From: Lottia gigantea
Taxonomy: Eukaryota > Mollusca > Gastropoda > Lottiidae
NCBI RefSeq assembly: GCF_000327385.1
Contig: NW_008707309.1
Location: forward strand, 33,030 to 97,029
Length of the DNA stretch: 64,000 nucleotides
Reading direction: 5' to 3'
The notes below the pieces were generated by a model that was not told the origin of the DNA, did no database searches, and saw only the letters and a program-made list of their open reading frames with translations. Position numbers and translations under genes: made by a program. Shown piece after piece: positions 33,308-45,200 of this stretch (position 1 is its first letter; every line of letters begins with the position of its first letter).

Positions 33308-36226
33308 ATGGCGTCCAAACAAGAAAAGGAAATGACGTCATTGAAGGAGGAGTTTCGAGGAAGAAGTAGAATTGTTGAAGAAAAGAAAGGTGATGACGTC
33401 ATTAGAAATGTAACCGTCCAGCCGAAGGATATGGATGTAACGATTAAATTCATTCTTAGTGGTAAGTTTAGAACCAACTATGATCCAGCATGATATTGAC
33501 GTCACCAAAATGCCACCAAATTAATAGTTTCGTTTCGTAGTATGCAAATTTAAAATTCTATAATTTAAAATCTTTAACATTTGTTGTTACCGGCTCATGT
33601 CAGCCTCTGATAGCTGGACTAAGCCTAAGCCCCCTCCCTCCCTACTATAATATGCCACATCTTCACAATGTCAAGCCATTACGTTTTATACCTTGACTGC
33701 CATTGCAAACTTTCTTGTATCACGGAATGGATCCATTTGATTTGATAATGGCTTAGCGTTTGCAGATTTTCTGTCGAGTCCCTTGATTGGCTGAATTCGC
33801 CAGCTTAAAATCCAATCAAATCAATGTAGTGAAACAAGAAAGGGGACTGTTGTAGTCAAGGTATAAGATGAAGTTCGTAATAGTTTGACATTGTGAAGAT
33901 GTGAAACAAGAAAGGGGACTGTTGTAGTCAAGGTATAAGATGAAGTTCGTAATAGTTTGACATTGTGAAGATGTGAAACAAGAAAGGGGACTGTTGTAGT
34001 CAAGGTATAAGATGAAGTTCGTAATAGTTTGACATTGTGAAGATGTGAAACAAGAAAGGGGACTGTTGTAGTCAAGGTATAAGATGAAGTTCGTAATAGT
34101 TTGACATTGTGAAGATGTGAAACGAGAAAGGGGACTGTTGTAGTCAAGGTATAAGATGAAGTTCGTAATAGTTTGACATTGTGAAGATGTGAAACAAGAA
34201 AGGGGACTGTTGTAGTCAAGGTATAAGATGAAGTTCGTAATAGTTTGACATTGTGAAGATGTGAAACGAGAAAGGGGACTGTTGTAGTCAAGGTATAAGA
34301 TGAAGTTCGTAATAGTTTGACATTGTGAAGATGTGAAACAAGAAAGGGGACTGTTGTAGTCAAGGTATAAGATGAAGTTCGTAATAGTTTGACATTGGGT
34401 GAGGTCAAATCTCGTGTTAGTGTTCCTTGTTAGTGTTAACACCAACACAAAACACATTTGAACTCATTCTTCGTGTTAATATTGTATGTCTAGTGTTACG
34501 CGAATCTAATATTACATTTTCATTAACACCATATAAACAATATTTCTAAAAAATTGTTTTAACTCACTCGATGAGGACCACGAGAGCGGCCGCATTCGGG
34601 GTAGTATCGGCGAACGTAAGGTGCTTAGCGAGGAGTCCCCTGTGCTTAAGACGGTTTAGGCTGGCGGGGGGTTTTGTGGGAACCGGTCTTTTTAACTCCA
34701 GGCCAGCTTCAAAAGGGAGAGAAACCTTTGGTAGAGCGAAAGGGCAAAAGCTGGATGCTTTTCAGTAGGAGGGATCCGTGTGAAAGCAAGACCTATGCTA
34801 ATGCTAATGTTAGTTTTTTTCTACCAAAAAGATGTATTTGGTTGAATTTACTTAGTAGGCCTATACAGCTTATTGTGTTTATCATTTTTCTTTTCTAGAA
34901 TCCTATCCGGTTATCGCCCCTGATATCCATATTCGAGCCACGTGCATGGATGAAGAACAGGCCGTGGAGTTGAAAGGCATGTTAAGGGTCAAGGTCAAGG
35001 AATATTTGAATCGACCAATGATATCAAGCCTAGTCAAGGACGCTGAGAAATGGCTGATCACCAATGGACTTGGAAAGTCGGGAAAATCCGGCAAGAGTCT
35101 TAAAAAGAAAAAGCCAAAGAAGACAAAGCCCATGGAAAAACAAGCAGACAAGAAATTGGCGCCAATGAAAACAGCAGACGATGTGATCAAAAGGATTCAA
35201 TGGGACTCGGATTTGCCCCAAGGAGACTTTCTGATCGGATATCAGGATAGATTCGAAGGAATAAAAGAGAAATATTTCTCGGCGTTTTCCTGGGAAGATA
35301 TCGCTTCCGTGGATTATGACGAACTTGCCATTCCGAAACACCGGATCGAGTATTTCAAATATAAGGAATTGAAAGTTTGGGACAAGTTATCTCGCTTGGA
35401 TAATATTTTTGGTTCTGTTGGAAGCGGGAAGAAAATCACGGATGTCATTGAGAATTATGAGACGGAGTTGGAACTACAGAAAGAAAAGGAGAAAGAAACC
35501 AAAATGGATACGTCCCCTACCGATGATGCGTCAACATCAGAGGCTTCAGCTAAACCAGAATCGGAGTCGGATAGCGATGTCGGAATAGTGGTAACAGTAG
35601 CTACTCCTCCTACGTCTGAATACTGGAAAGACAAACTCCGGCCAAATTATTTCCTAGCTGTTCGTATAACAAACCCTGAAATTTTGAAAGTTACAAGCGG
35701 AATTCAAGATAGTATACTTAACTCACAGTCAGTTTATAAAAAAAGTTTCAGTGCTCCAGCTTCACTACATATTACACTTTGTACTTTAGGTCTGGACACC
35801 CAGGAACACGTAGACTCGGCTGTCAAGGCCTTACACAGTATTCACGAGGAACTGAAAGTGTTGGTTCCAAGAAAATCCCTGATAGTGAACGGTGTATCTA
35901 ACTTCAATAAGCGAGTAGTCTACGCCAAAGTTGAATATCCCCCGGAGTTTTTGGAATTCGTCGAACACATTGAAATGTGTCTGAGACACGAAGGTATTGA
36001 ATTTCGGGGACAACATGGCGGTTATGTTCCTCACATGACTATTATGAAGACGAATCGACCAATATCCAGGCGGTTAGGGACTGCACATATTGATCCCAAG
36101 TTGTACCAAGACTACAGTGAGCAGTATTTCGGGGAGGTACCAGTCGACGCGGTGTATCTTTGTTCTATGGCTGGTCAGCGTCAACCTGATGGTTTTTATG
36201 TATCGCCAACCCATATTGTCTTCTAG
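33308..36226 (+). CDS. LENG9-like protein: RWD, MJ1316 and 2H phosphoesterase domains
   Basis: Coding exons 33308-33461 and 34899-36226 join at phase 1 (AGTG/GTAAGT; TTTTCTAG) and give 493 residues. The start is the ATG in ACCATGGCG. Residues about 1-110 form an RWD domain (KFILSESYPVIAPDIHI spans the splice; NRPMISSLV). A lysine-rich linker follows. Residues about 145-232 match the MJ1316 (DUF504) RNA cyclic-end recognition domain: IKRIQWDSDL, GYQDRFEG, IPKHRIEYFK, VWDKLSRLD. After an acidic, serine-rich linker, residues about 294-493 form an AKAP7-type 2H phosphoesterase with both catalytic HxT motifs, H342-I-T and H430-M-T. The MJ1316 plus 2H pairing occurs in human LENG9, so a role in RNA-end processing or repair is inferred. 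The CCCH finger I recall in LENG9 is not seen here. It is probably nuclear or cytosolic, since no signal peptide is present. Confidence 0.88.
33656..34399. mobile_element. MITE family C with tandemly amplified right terminal repeat
   Basis: The left terminal repeat is present once (33656-33725: CATCTTCACAATGTCAAGCC). A short interior has GATTGGCTGAATTCGCCAGC. The right terminal repeat then occurs eight times head to tail. The element lies in the intron of the LENG9-like gene. Compare 51803-52573, where the left end is amplified instead. Confidence 0.88.
33829..34399. repeat. 72-bp tandem array made of family C terminal repeats, 8 copies
   Basis: The unit includes AAGAAAGGGGACTGTTGTAG, TCAAGGTATAAGATGAAGTT and CGTAATAGTTTGACATTGTG. 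Copies are almost identical, with an A/G variant in GAAACAAG or GAAACGAG, indicating recent amplification. 72 is a multiple of three, so several frames are open for about 200 codons by chance. Confidence 0.97.
34560..34790. other. GC-richer islet of unknown origin in the LENG9-like intron
   Basis: Contains GAGAGCGGCCGCATTCGGGG, GGCTGGCGGGGGGTTTTGTG and GGAACCGGTC, sharply unlike the AT-rich flanks. I found no tRNA A/B boxes, 5S rRNA or known SINE head. A 65-codon open frame crosses it but lacks protein-like features. It could be an insertion or an unrecognised non-coding RNA. Confidence 0.4.
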
Positions 36227-36244
36227 AAAACACAATTGACGGCA

Positions 36245-37030
36245 GCAGTTGCGTATTTAGAAGGTGGACCTTCAGGCCTGTATAAGGTTAATGGACACTT
36301 TTCCGGCAGCAAATCATCCCCATTGTAACGCCTTTTGGTATGGTTTTTCACAGAATCACTTTTTCAGCTTTGGTCATCTTCGCAATGCCAAGGTATAAGA
36401 CGCAGTTCGTAATAGTTTGACATTGTGAAGATCAGCTCTAGTAGTTTCAACGACTTTGGAGGGGTCACGAACCATCTAAATGGTGTATTCATCGGCCAAT
36501 ATTGTTCGATATTTATTGATTCTTATTATATATTTGGTAAAAAGTTTTGTATCTTTGCAAAAGTTACATTAAATTTGTTGAAACAAAGTCGTTACTTATA
36601 TTCTAATCACATGACAAAATACTTCTTGTTGATCAAGACGAATTATTAGCCAAAACTGTGGCATAAATCTAGGGGGCTGGGATCTGCCTGGAGTCAACAG
36701 ATTTCAGATGGCCTGAGATGAATTTTGAACAATGTAGAGGGCTTAATTTTCACTTCAAAATAAAGCCTTTTACTATGGAAGACCAATCAGCTCAAAATTC
36801 AATGTTCTTATGTCCTAATTGCTAATGCCTAATTTCAATTTATAAATTCTGATTTCTTCATTTGTAGGTTTGTTTAAACTGAACATTTGTTTTCAAAATT
36901 TAACATTTGTTTTCAAAATTTAACATTTGTAAGACTGCCCTACGTCTAGAAAAATCAACTTTTAGAAAAATCAACTTTTGTAGTATAGTCTTCCATATTT
37001 CACGAGCATAGTCCACCCTCTAAATACACC
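36245..37030. mobile_element. Possible TIR element directly after the LENG9-like stop
   Basis: CAGTTGCGTATTTAGAAGGT then GGACC at the left, and GTCCACCCTCTAAATACACC then ACTG at the right, are inverted over about 23 bp. The element starts about 20 bp after the stop codon and encloses the nearest poly(A) signal and a family C fragment (36368-36431). No clear target duplication was found. Confidence 0.55.
36759..36764 (+). terminator. Candidate poly(A) signal of the LENG9-like gene
   Basis: AATAAA within TTCAAAATAAAGCC, 533 bp after the stop codon. If used, the 3' end of the transcript is supplied by the TIR element that spans this site. Confidence 0.4.
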
Positions 37031-37299
37031 ACTGCTTACGATGGTGTGTCACAAAACGCGTTTTTCAATCAAAGGGAGGTAATACATAAACAAACATTTA
37101 TACTACAGACAACAAAGGATGGTTTAATCATTCATTGGTTTACTTTACATTATACTAGTTGTTCTCCAATTGATGTTTATAGAAACATCAGATCACCTAA
37201 CTCTAGGTTATATTCTAGAGAGTGGTCCACTGTTGTACTATTGTCTGTTTATAGGAGCATCAGACATCATCTAATTTACTTATATATTAGAGAGGGGTC

Positions 37300-37905
37300 C
37301 ACAATCGGTTTGGATGTCTATCGGTTGGTCTGGTCTAGATGTCTATCGGTTAGTCTGGTCTAGATGTCTATCGCTTGGTCTGGTCTAGATGTTTATCGGT
37401 TGGTCTGGTCTAGATGTCTATTGGTTGGTCTGGTCTAGATGTCTATCGGTTGGTCTGGTCTAGATGTCTATCGGTTGGTTTAGATGTCAATCAGTTGGTC
37501 TAGATGTCTATCGGTTGGTCTAGATGTCTATCGGTTGGTCTGGTCTAGATCTCTATCGGTTTTCTAGATGTCTATCGGTTAGTCTAGATGTCTATCGGTT
37601 AGCCAAGATGTCTATCGGTTGTCTAGATGTCTATCGGTTGGTCTAGATGTCTATCGGTTGGTCTAGATGTCTATCTGTTGGTCTAGATGTCTATCGGTTG
37701 GCCTAGATGTCTATCGGGTTGATCTGGTCTAGATGTCTATCGCATGGTCTAAATGTCTATCGGTAGTTTAGATGTCTATCGGTTTTCTAGATGTCTATCG
37801 GTTAGTCTATATGTCTATCGGTTGGTCTAGATGTCTATCGTTTAGTCTAGATGTTTATTGGTTGTCTGGATGTCTATCTGTTTAGATGTCTAGATGTCTA
37901 TATGT
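37300..37905. repeat. ~20-25-bp tandem repeat (TAGATGTCTATCGGTTGGTC)
   Basis: About 28 variable units built from GTCTAGATGTCTATCGGTTG, with and without an extra TGGTC. The variable unit length shows slippage. Confidence 0.93.
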
Positions 37906-37919
37906 CTATCTGTCTATCT

Positions 37920-38640
37920 GTGTATTAAGTTCAGTGTGTTGAGTACCTATTGATAGAAATAACACTATCTTTATAACCATTCTATCGACTAACTGGACGG
38001 TGTTAACGGAGTGGAAAAATCAGCCATATTTACTGTAACAGACTAACTGGTTACACGAACTCACAAGTAGATTATATAATGTTTGGTTTTACAGTTAGTA
38101 TAACTAGATAAAATAACTTAATAGACAGCAATTTATGATGGTGAAATATCTGGAGATTTCAGTAATAGTTTATTAGTGTAACTGAGGCGAAGAAATTCAT
38201 GATGTTTCATCCAACTTACAATTGTTTATAATCTGTCATCATTTGTATCGACCTCTCACTGTGAATTAAGATTTTAAATTCATCACTTGCCAGTGTTCAA
38301 TACTAACACGTTACGTTAACAAGAAGTTCTATGTATTAAGTATGGAATCACCATGAATTAGGAATTTAATTTGACCAATTACTAGTGCTCAAAACTATAA
38401 CACGTGAGGCCTACGTTAACATGAAGTTCTGTGTATTGAATGTTGAAGCACTTTGTATTTAGTATGAAATCACAGTGTGTGTGATGAGGAGATTCTGTTC
38501 GATTAATAATGGTTTTTCTCGCCGAGCATCACGCTAGTTAACCTTTATAAGTTTTATACGTGAGTTGTTTGGTAAATAGTGTAAAATAAACAGGTTCTCG
38601 ATACATTGATGACACCGGAGGTAAAGAAAAGGACCTTGTG
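37920..38640. other. Intergenic upstream of the DEG/ENaC gene
   Basis: Contains two diverged copies of a block with AACATGAAGTTCTGTGTATT or AACAAGAAGTTCTATGTATT (about 38320 and 38420). No coding exon seen. Confidence 0.5.
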
Positions 38641-38928
38641 CTCATGACCGGAAGTAAAAGAGTTCGTGTACTCGGGAGTCAGTACGTATTAATATTAAAA
38701 GAAAGTTATAAAGTTTTGTATATTAGGCAGATTAATGTGATTTGTATTTAAAGAAAGGAACTCGTAAATCTGGAAACATTTTTGGCAAGTAATGGAGGTA
38801 TAACCAACCGCGAGTAATTTTGCTCTGAGCTATAGTTTTCTATCACAGTTATTTCCATCTAATGTTCTACTGTTTTGTTTGGAAGTTACAAATCATTTAC
38901 GGACCTCTACGTTTGTCTCATTGTATTT

Positions 38929-39095
38929 AACCGGAAGTGTAGCCAGGGTTTTACGATATAACCGGAAGTGTAGCCAGGGTTTTCAGATATCACCGGAAGT
39001 GTAGCCAGGGTTTTCGGATATTACCGGAAGTGTAGCCAGGGTTTTCAGATATTACCGGAAGTGTAGCCAGGGTTTTCATATATTACCGGAAGTGT
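38929..39095 (+). promoter_or_regulatory. Six ACCGGAAGTG (ETS-type) motifs in a ~31-bp tandem repeat
   Basis: The repeat unit ACCGGAAGTGTAGCCAGGGT plus TTTCAGATATT occurs five to six times. Each unit carries ACCGGAAGTG, the high-affinity ETS/GABP core. The last motif lies about 150 bp upstream of the channel start codon (39249). Further GGAAGT words occur at 38647, 39172 and 39228. Such clusters act as proximal promoters in other animals; here that is inference. Confidence 0.55.
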
Positions 39096-39248
39096 AAACT
39101 GAACCAATGTTGCGTTGGCTTATCGCTACATTTCGAGGAGAAGTTTTCGATAGAATGGAGGACCAGTTTATTCGGAAGTATAGCGTCAGTTTTTGATTGA
39201 AACTTACCGTAAGTGTCTTAGAAGTAAACGGAAGTGTCACATTTAAAC

Positions 39249-42200
39249 ATGTCGGTGGATCTAATCTCCATAAAGAGGAAAGATCAAGATGGAAACGTTC
39301 CAAACTTTATAAATTTAGAAAGTTTGTCGTATAGACCCTGTAATGCCAAGACGATGTCGCGGAAGAAAAGCGAAACGGCGAGTATGAGTAATTTCGTCTC
39401 ACACCAGACAACGTGTAAGAAATGTACGAATACAGAATGGGCCGATTTCACCCAAAATACTTCTTTACATGGTCTGAGATACATCTGGGAGCAAAATACC
39501 TTTACTCTGAGAAGGTAAGTTGACGATACTTTCAGAGACTCAACTAGAGGTGTGGGGGTGAGGGTGGACTTAAGTGGGTGGGGACCCATCCCCTCGGATT
39601 CTTTTTCAACATAACATTATGCTCTCCTCTCTGGGGCCGGGGGTCCGCGGACTTGGTTCAACCAATGTCTATTGTAGTTGGTCTCGTTTGAGGAGACAAC
39701 TACTATACAATTGTTGCTCCCTGTTGTGTCTTGCTTTAGACGAGATGCTTGGAATTGCTTTGATTGTACAGATTTTTGTTGTTACTCATCATCTTAACAT
39801 TATTTTGAAATTAAAGACTTGGTTACGATTCAAATTCAAATTCTCTCCTCTACAATGATTGCATCCAGCACTATATTCAGAAACGAACTCGAGGTTATTG
39901 TCGGCAAGTTTTAGGGTCGCAATTTAGTTTTAAGTTATGGATTAGGTAGTTATTCGAGTGGGTGTATAGGGAAGAGGAAGAAGGGCGACTAGCTACGGGC
40001 CTGGACACAAAGACTAAAGACCTCTATGAAAGGACTTGTTTGTAATGATAACCTAGTCTGTTGTAGAGGGTTGTGGTAAAACTGTAAAATGATGTCTTGT
40101 AATTAGAGGAAATGTAAAATGTCAGTATTAGTATTATCTATCATTATGATACCAGTATAGTATTATTACTCATACCTCTATACCATTATTAACATATCTT
40201 TACTGAAATTTTAGGGGGAGGGGGTCAACTCAACTCAACAGGGCCATGAAGACATCACCACACTATCGACATAAAGGGATGGGTGTGGGGGGTTGATTTA
40301 GGTCTTGAATATATGTCAATAATCTTCAGAAGTACTAGAAACGTACGAAAATCACATAATTCCTTTCAACTCAAAAACTCGACAGGTTAATGAAAACATC
40401 ACCACACTATCGATTTAAGTAATATTCAAAGGCTGGCGCCGATAGTATATTTATGCCCCTCTGTGTGTTTATTTTAATCAGTAGGCTCCTAGCCCAAAAG
40501 AGGGGGGGGGGGGCAAAAAATGGATTATCTCCCTAAATAACTCTGACAATCAACCTATTCCATTGCTGCAACTAAAATCCACACACCATTGATATATTAC
40601 TAGCCCCTCCCGATATATCACTCCCCAACACCCGGATATATTACTAGCCCCTCCGGATATATTACCCCCCCCCCCCCCCACCGCGGATATATTACTTGCC
40701 CCTCCGGATATATAACTTGCTCCTCTGGATATATTACTTGCTCCTCTGGATATATTACTTGCTCCTCTGGATATATTACTTGCCCCTCCGGATATATTAC
40801 TTTCCCCTCCGGATATATTACTTGTCCCTCCGGATATATTACTTGGCCCTCTGGATATATTACTTGCCCCTATAGATATATTACTTACCCCTATAGATAT
40901 ATTACTTGCCCCTCTGGATATATGACTTGTCCCTCTGATATATTACTTGCCCTCCGGATATATTACTTGTCCCTCCAGATATTTTACTTGTCCCACCGGA
41001 TATATTACTTGCCCCTCCGGATATATTACTTGTCCCTCCGGATATATTACTTGTCCCTCCGGATATATTACCTGCCCCTCTGGATATATTACTTGTCCCT
41101 CCGGATATATTACTTGCCCCTCCGGATATATTACTTGTCCCTCCGAATATATAACTTGTCCCTCCGGATATATTACTTGTCCCTCCGGATATATTACTTG
41201 CCCCTCCGGAAATATTACCTGCCCCTCTGGAAATATTACTTGTCCCTCCGGATATATTACTTGTTCCTCCGGATATATTACTTGTTCCTCCGGATATATT
41301 TATTTCCCCCTGAACAATCAAGTCTGGCTACGGACCTGCTAATTAGTAATATTAATTATTCCTTGACCTTGACCTGTGCTTTTATAGAGACTTGTCTCAA
41401 TACAATCAATACGTACATACTCAAAGAAACATGTTCCTAATTTGCCTTTTATGACTGTTATGTGACTGTTATGACTTATTAGTTTTTGGTGATAAATGGG
41501 AGGATACCCTCTCCTTTATCCCCCCCCCCTACTAAAACAACACCCCCACCCCCCTCAACCCTTCTAACTTTCCGTCTCCCCTCTGCTGTATAAATGTTGG
41601 TTATTGTATTTTCTAGGATTGTATGGTTATTGTTGGTATTGGGTGGTATAGGGTTAATGTCCTATCAGATTATAGACCGTGTTGTATATTATTTTGACTC
41701 CCCAGTCACCGTCAACTTAATGGTGAATTTTAACAAGTCTCTACAGTTTCCATCCATCACTTTCTGTAACCAAAACGCCTTCAGGTGAGTCAAGTTTGAA
41801 AACATATTTCCGGCTGTTGACCAGTAATATGCCATAGAAACTCAATTTTATAATTATTTAACCTAAAACGATTTTATTTATAGAAATAACTTTGTAACTG
41901 TAACAGTTTTTGGAAACGAACCAGACTTAAGGCACCATGATACTAAAAACCTTTTACGTGATTGTAGACGAATGGAAGTCTAATTTCAATCTTGAAATTG
42001 ATATGGGTGGCTGAACTTTTCTTTACTTTGTCTGGTGGAGCTGCGATTCGATAGGCAATTTATTTTTCTAATTCTGCCACATCCTCTTGTCGAACGGGAC
42101 GTCGAATTTTTTTCTGAAACGTGAAATAGGCAGCTTGAATTTGAGATTTATTCTGTAATTGTGTTTCCCTCTCTTTTAGATCTACAGTTACTGCTGCGTC

Positions 42201-45200
42201 TGGACGATACGATCTACTCACAAGTATCTATAACAACTTTAATAACTTCTCACTGGACGATCTCCAAAAATATAACAGTCAAAATATATCACTGGATGAT
42301 CTTTATTTAACTTCTGGTCACAGAATAGAAGACATGGTTGTAAGGTCGGTAACGATGTGCCGCCGACCAACCAGAAGAGGAGGCTAGGGTCTGGTGCTGT
42401 GGAATCCCTTGACAGTTCTGTGGCCTCTCCACCTAATTAATTTGAAAACGCCATTGCTCCCCTTCCAATAACCATGTTTATCCTGACTCTTAGGTCGTTC
42501 CACGTTCACAAGATTCTGCAAATCCTCAATGTCCAATTTGAAGCTACCCAAAGGAATAAACTCAACATTTCAGTCAATATATTTCACATTAACCAATAAC
42601 AATCGACTATCATTTTGTCAATTCCACTGATGTTATTGATTTAGTTTGCATATATCATCGTCAAATCATGCTCATGCTCAAATCATTTGGGAATCTTGCC
42701 GAAAATATGTTTATTGACAGCCCCAAAGGTCTTGCCTTGAATGGTTTGTAATTTATTTTAGATGTAAATGGCGAGGAAAGGATTGTGGACCTGAAAATTT
42801 CACCCGAACCATTTCCGACAAGGGAGTTTGTTTTGCTTTTAATAGTGATAAAAGTAACCAACTTCTAGTTGATTCTGTGGGTAAGTAGAAGATTCGATCC
42901 CATGGTGCACAATATCATACGATATATTGATGTCAATCACAGCCATCAGAGAAACAGTTGCTAGGAAGTAGAACGTGATAAATTGATCACAACTGGTGCA
43001 CCGACAGCTTAAAATTCAGCGAAATATAGCACAGTCGGTTCTTAACATGAACCTGTGGTCTTAATTCTCGATTGATAATCCGGGAATAATCAGTGCCAAG
43101 AGGTTAAACCAGCTGGTAGAACCTAAGTTGTTTTCCTTGTAAAATATAGTTCTTTCTTTCTTCTTTCTTAATTGCCCCTTAAAGCACTGAGCAGGAACCT
43201 GTTGGATTTGGAATGAGTCACTAAGATGACAAAAAATAAATCTCAATAGGATAACATGTTAATTTTCTGGATGGTTACAAGGATAGGTACACATGATTTC
43301 GGTAGTAAAATACGAGTGTAATGAAACTAACAAACAATTTTGAGACACTATTCTGAGACTTCATTCTGAGACTTCATTCTGAGACTTCATTCTGAGACTT
43401 CATTCTGAGACACTATTCTGAGGCACCATTCTGAGACTGCATTTTGAGACATCATTCCGGGTCTTTCTGTAATATTTTGCAGGTTCTGAGAATGGTCTAT
43501 CTATAACATTAAATATAGAAGATTATGAATATATGCCGGGACCAAACGACGCCTCTGGTATCAAGCTGCTGGTACATGATGTTCAACAGTTCCCTAAAGT
43601 TCATGAACTCGGAATAGCTTTAAGTGCTGGACTCGAGTCTTTTGTTGGTCTGGAATTTTTATCTGTAAGTATCATCAACAAGAGGGCCGACTTTCAGAAG
43701 CACTGGCATGGCATTCTGTAAGTCCTAATGAAAACCAGGATTTTTTGGCACTTTTGCGCATTTTTCCAAAGTGCTCTGATTCCACGTCCATACATATTGG
43801 GGGACTAGCAAGGAAGCGCTGGGTCAGAAAACCGGGCTTTATCGATTTTACAGACCCAAATAACTCCATTTCAATCAGGATCGATAATTCCATTCCATTT
43901 CAATCAGGACCGATAACTCCATTTCAATCAGGATCGATAACTCCATTTCAATCAGGACCGATAACTCCATTTCAATCAGGACCGATAACTCCATTTCAAT
44001 CAGGATCCATAACTCCATTTCAATTCACTATACAAGCTCAAGTGTCACACAGAGGGTCATAGAGGGTCGTGGTGACCAAGTGATTTGGAAATATTTCCCT
44101 GCATTAGTCCAATCAGGTGTTGACAAGTAAAATATTGAGCCCATTTCAAGTCACTCCAATCTCTCTAGTGTCACATCGGGGTCGTGGTGCCTCAGTGGAT
44201 TTCCAACATATAAACCTGTGTCGTGTTGCGAAACTTCATTAGCCCATTCAAGTGTAGACGAGTAGCACATTAAACTTCATTTCAATGCATTCTCTCCTGT
44301 TTCTAATGTAATTTCGGTAATGATTATTAAGTTTTTCAACATAGAACCATTCATGATATCGTAGAGTTTGGTAGCAGATTGTTTGCATTGTCAGTGTTGC
44401 TGGAAGTTGCAGATAAACAAATTATTGATTTTATTCAAGTGATTTATTTAACACAGTTTTTAACAAATAATTCATAATTCATTTTATTTAACAATTATCC
44501 TTTGATTCTCACTGAAATAGAATCATTTTTCAGTAATCGGTAATCTGTAATTTGATAGATATGTTGCGACATGAATATAGTTGCAGGGTGCCAACGAAAC
44601 TTCCACAGACAAACGTTTGGAATGGGAATGACTCCTGCCAATCGAACTGTCGTTAAATTAATCCAATCAGAAACAATCCCGTCTCTTCTACCCTTCTTTT
44701 CTTTCATTTTTCTATTATCCATCTATCCATTAACCAACCGACTCATTCACCCTTCTTTCTTTCTATCGTCAATCCATTCGCCCCACCCGTCCCCCCCTCC
44801 CATCCCATATCCTATCCCATATCCCATATCATATCCCATATCCTAGCCCATACCCATACCCCATACCCCATACCCTATATCCTATATCCTATCTCATACC
44901 TCATATCTCATATCCTATATCCTATATCCTATATCCTATATCCTATATCCTATATCCAATCCCATATCCCATATCCCATATCATATCCCATATCCCATAT
45001 CCCATATCCCTTATTCCTATCCATATCCCATATCATATCCCATATACTATCCCATATACCATCCCTTATCCCTTATCCCATATCCCATATCCCATATCCC
45101 ATATCCCATCCCATCCCATCTGATAAATATTTTGTGTATTTTAGGTAAGCAATCTTCCCAAGCCTCATGGACACTGTGAGAATATGAAATTGAAGTATTT

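Noticed and set aside
33816-34457. Two overlapping ~200-codon minus-strand frames
   Set aside because: Both come from the 72-bp tandem array of MITE C terminal repeats; two frames open at once shows it is a unit-length effect.
34571-34768. 65-codon frame in the GC-rich islet
   Set aside because: High GC makes stops rare; the arginine- and leucine-rich sequence has no domain features.
40902-41440. Three open frames of 131-172 codons on both strands
   Set aside because: Artefact of the 21-bp minisatellite inside DEG/ENaC intron 1.
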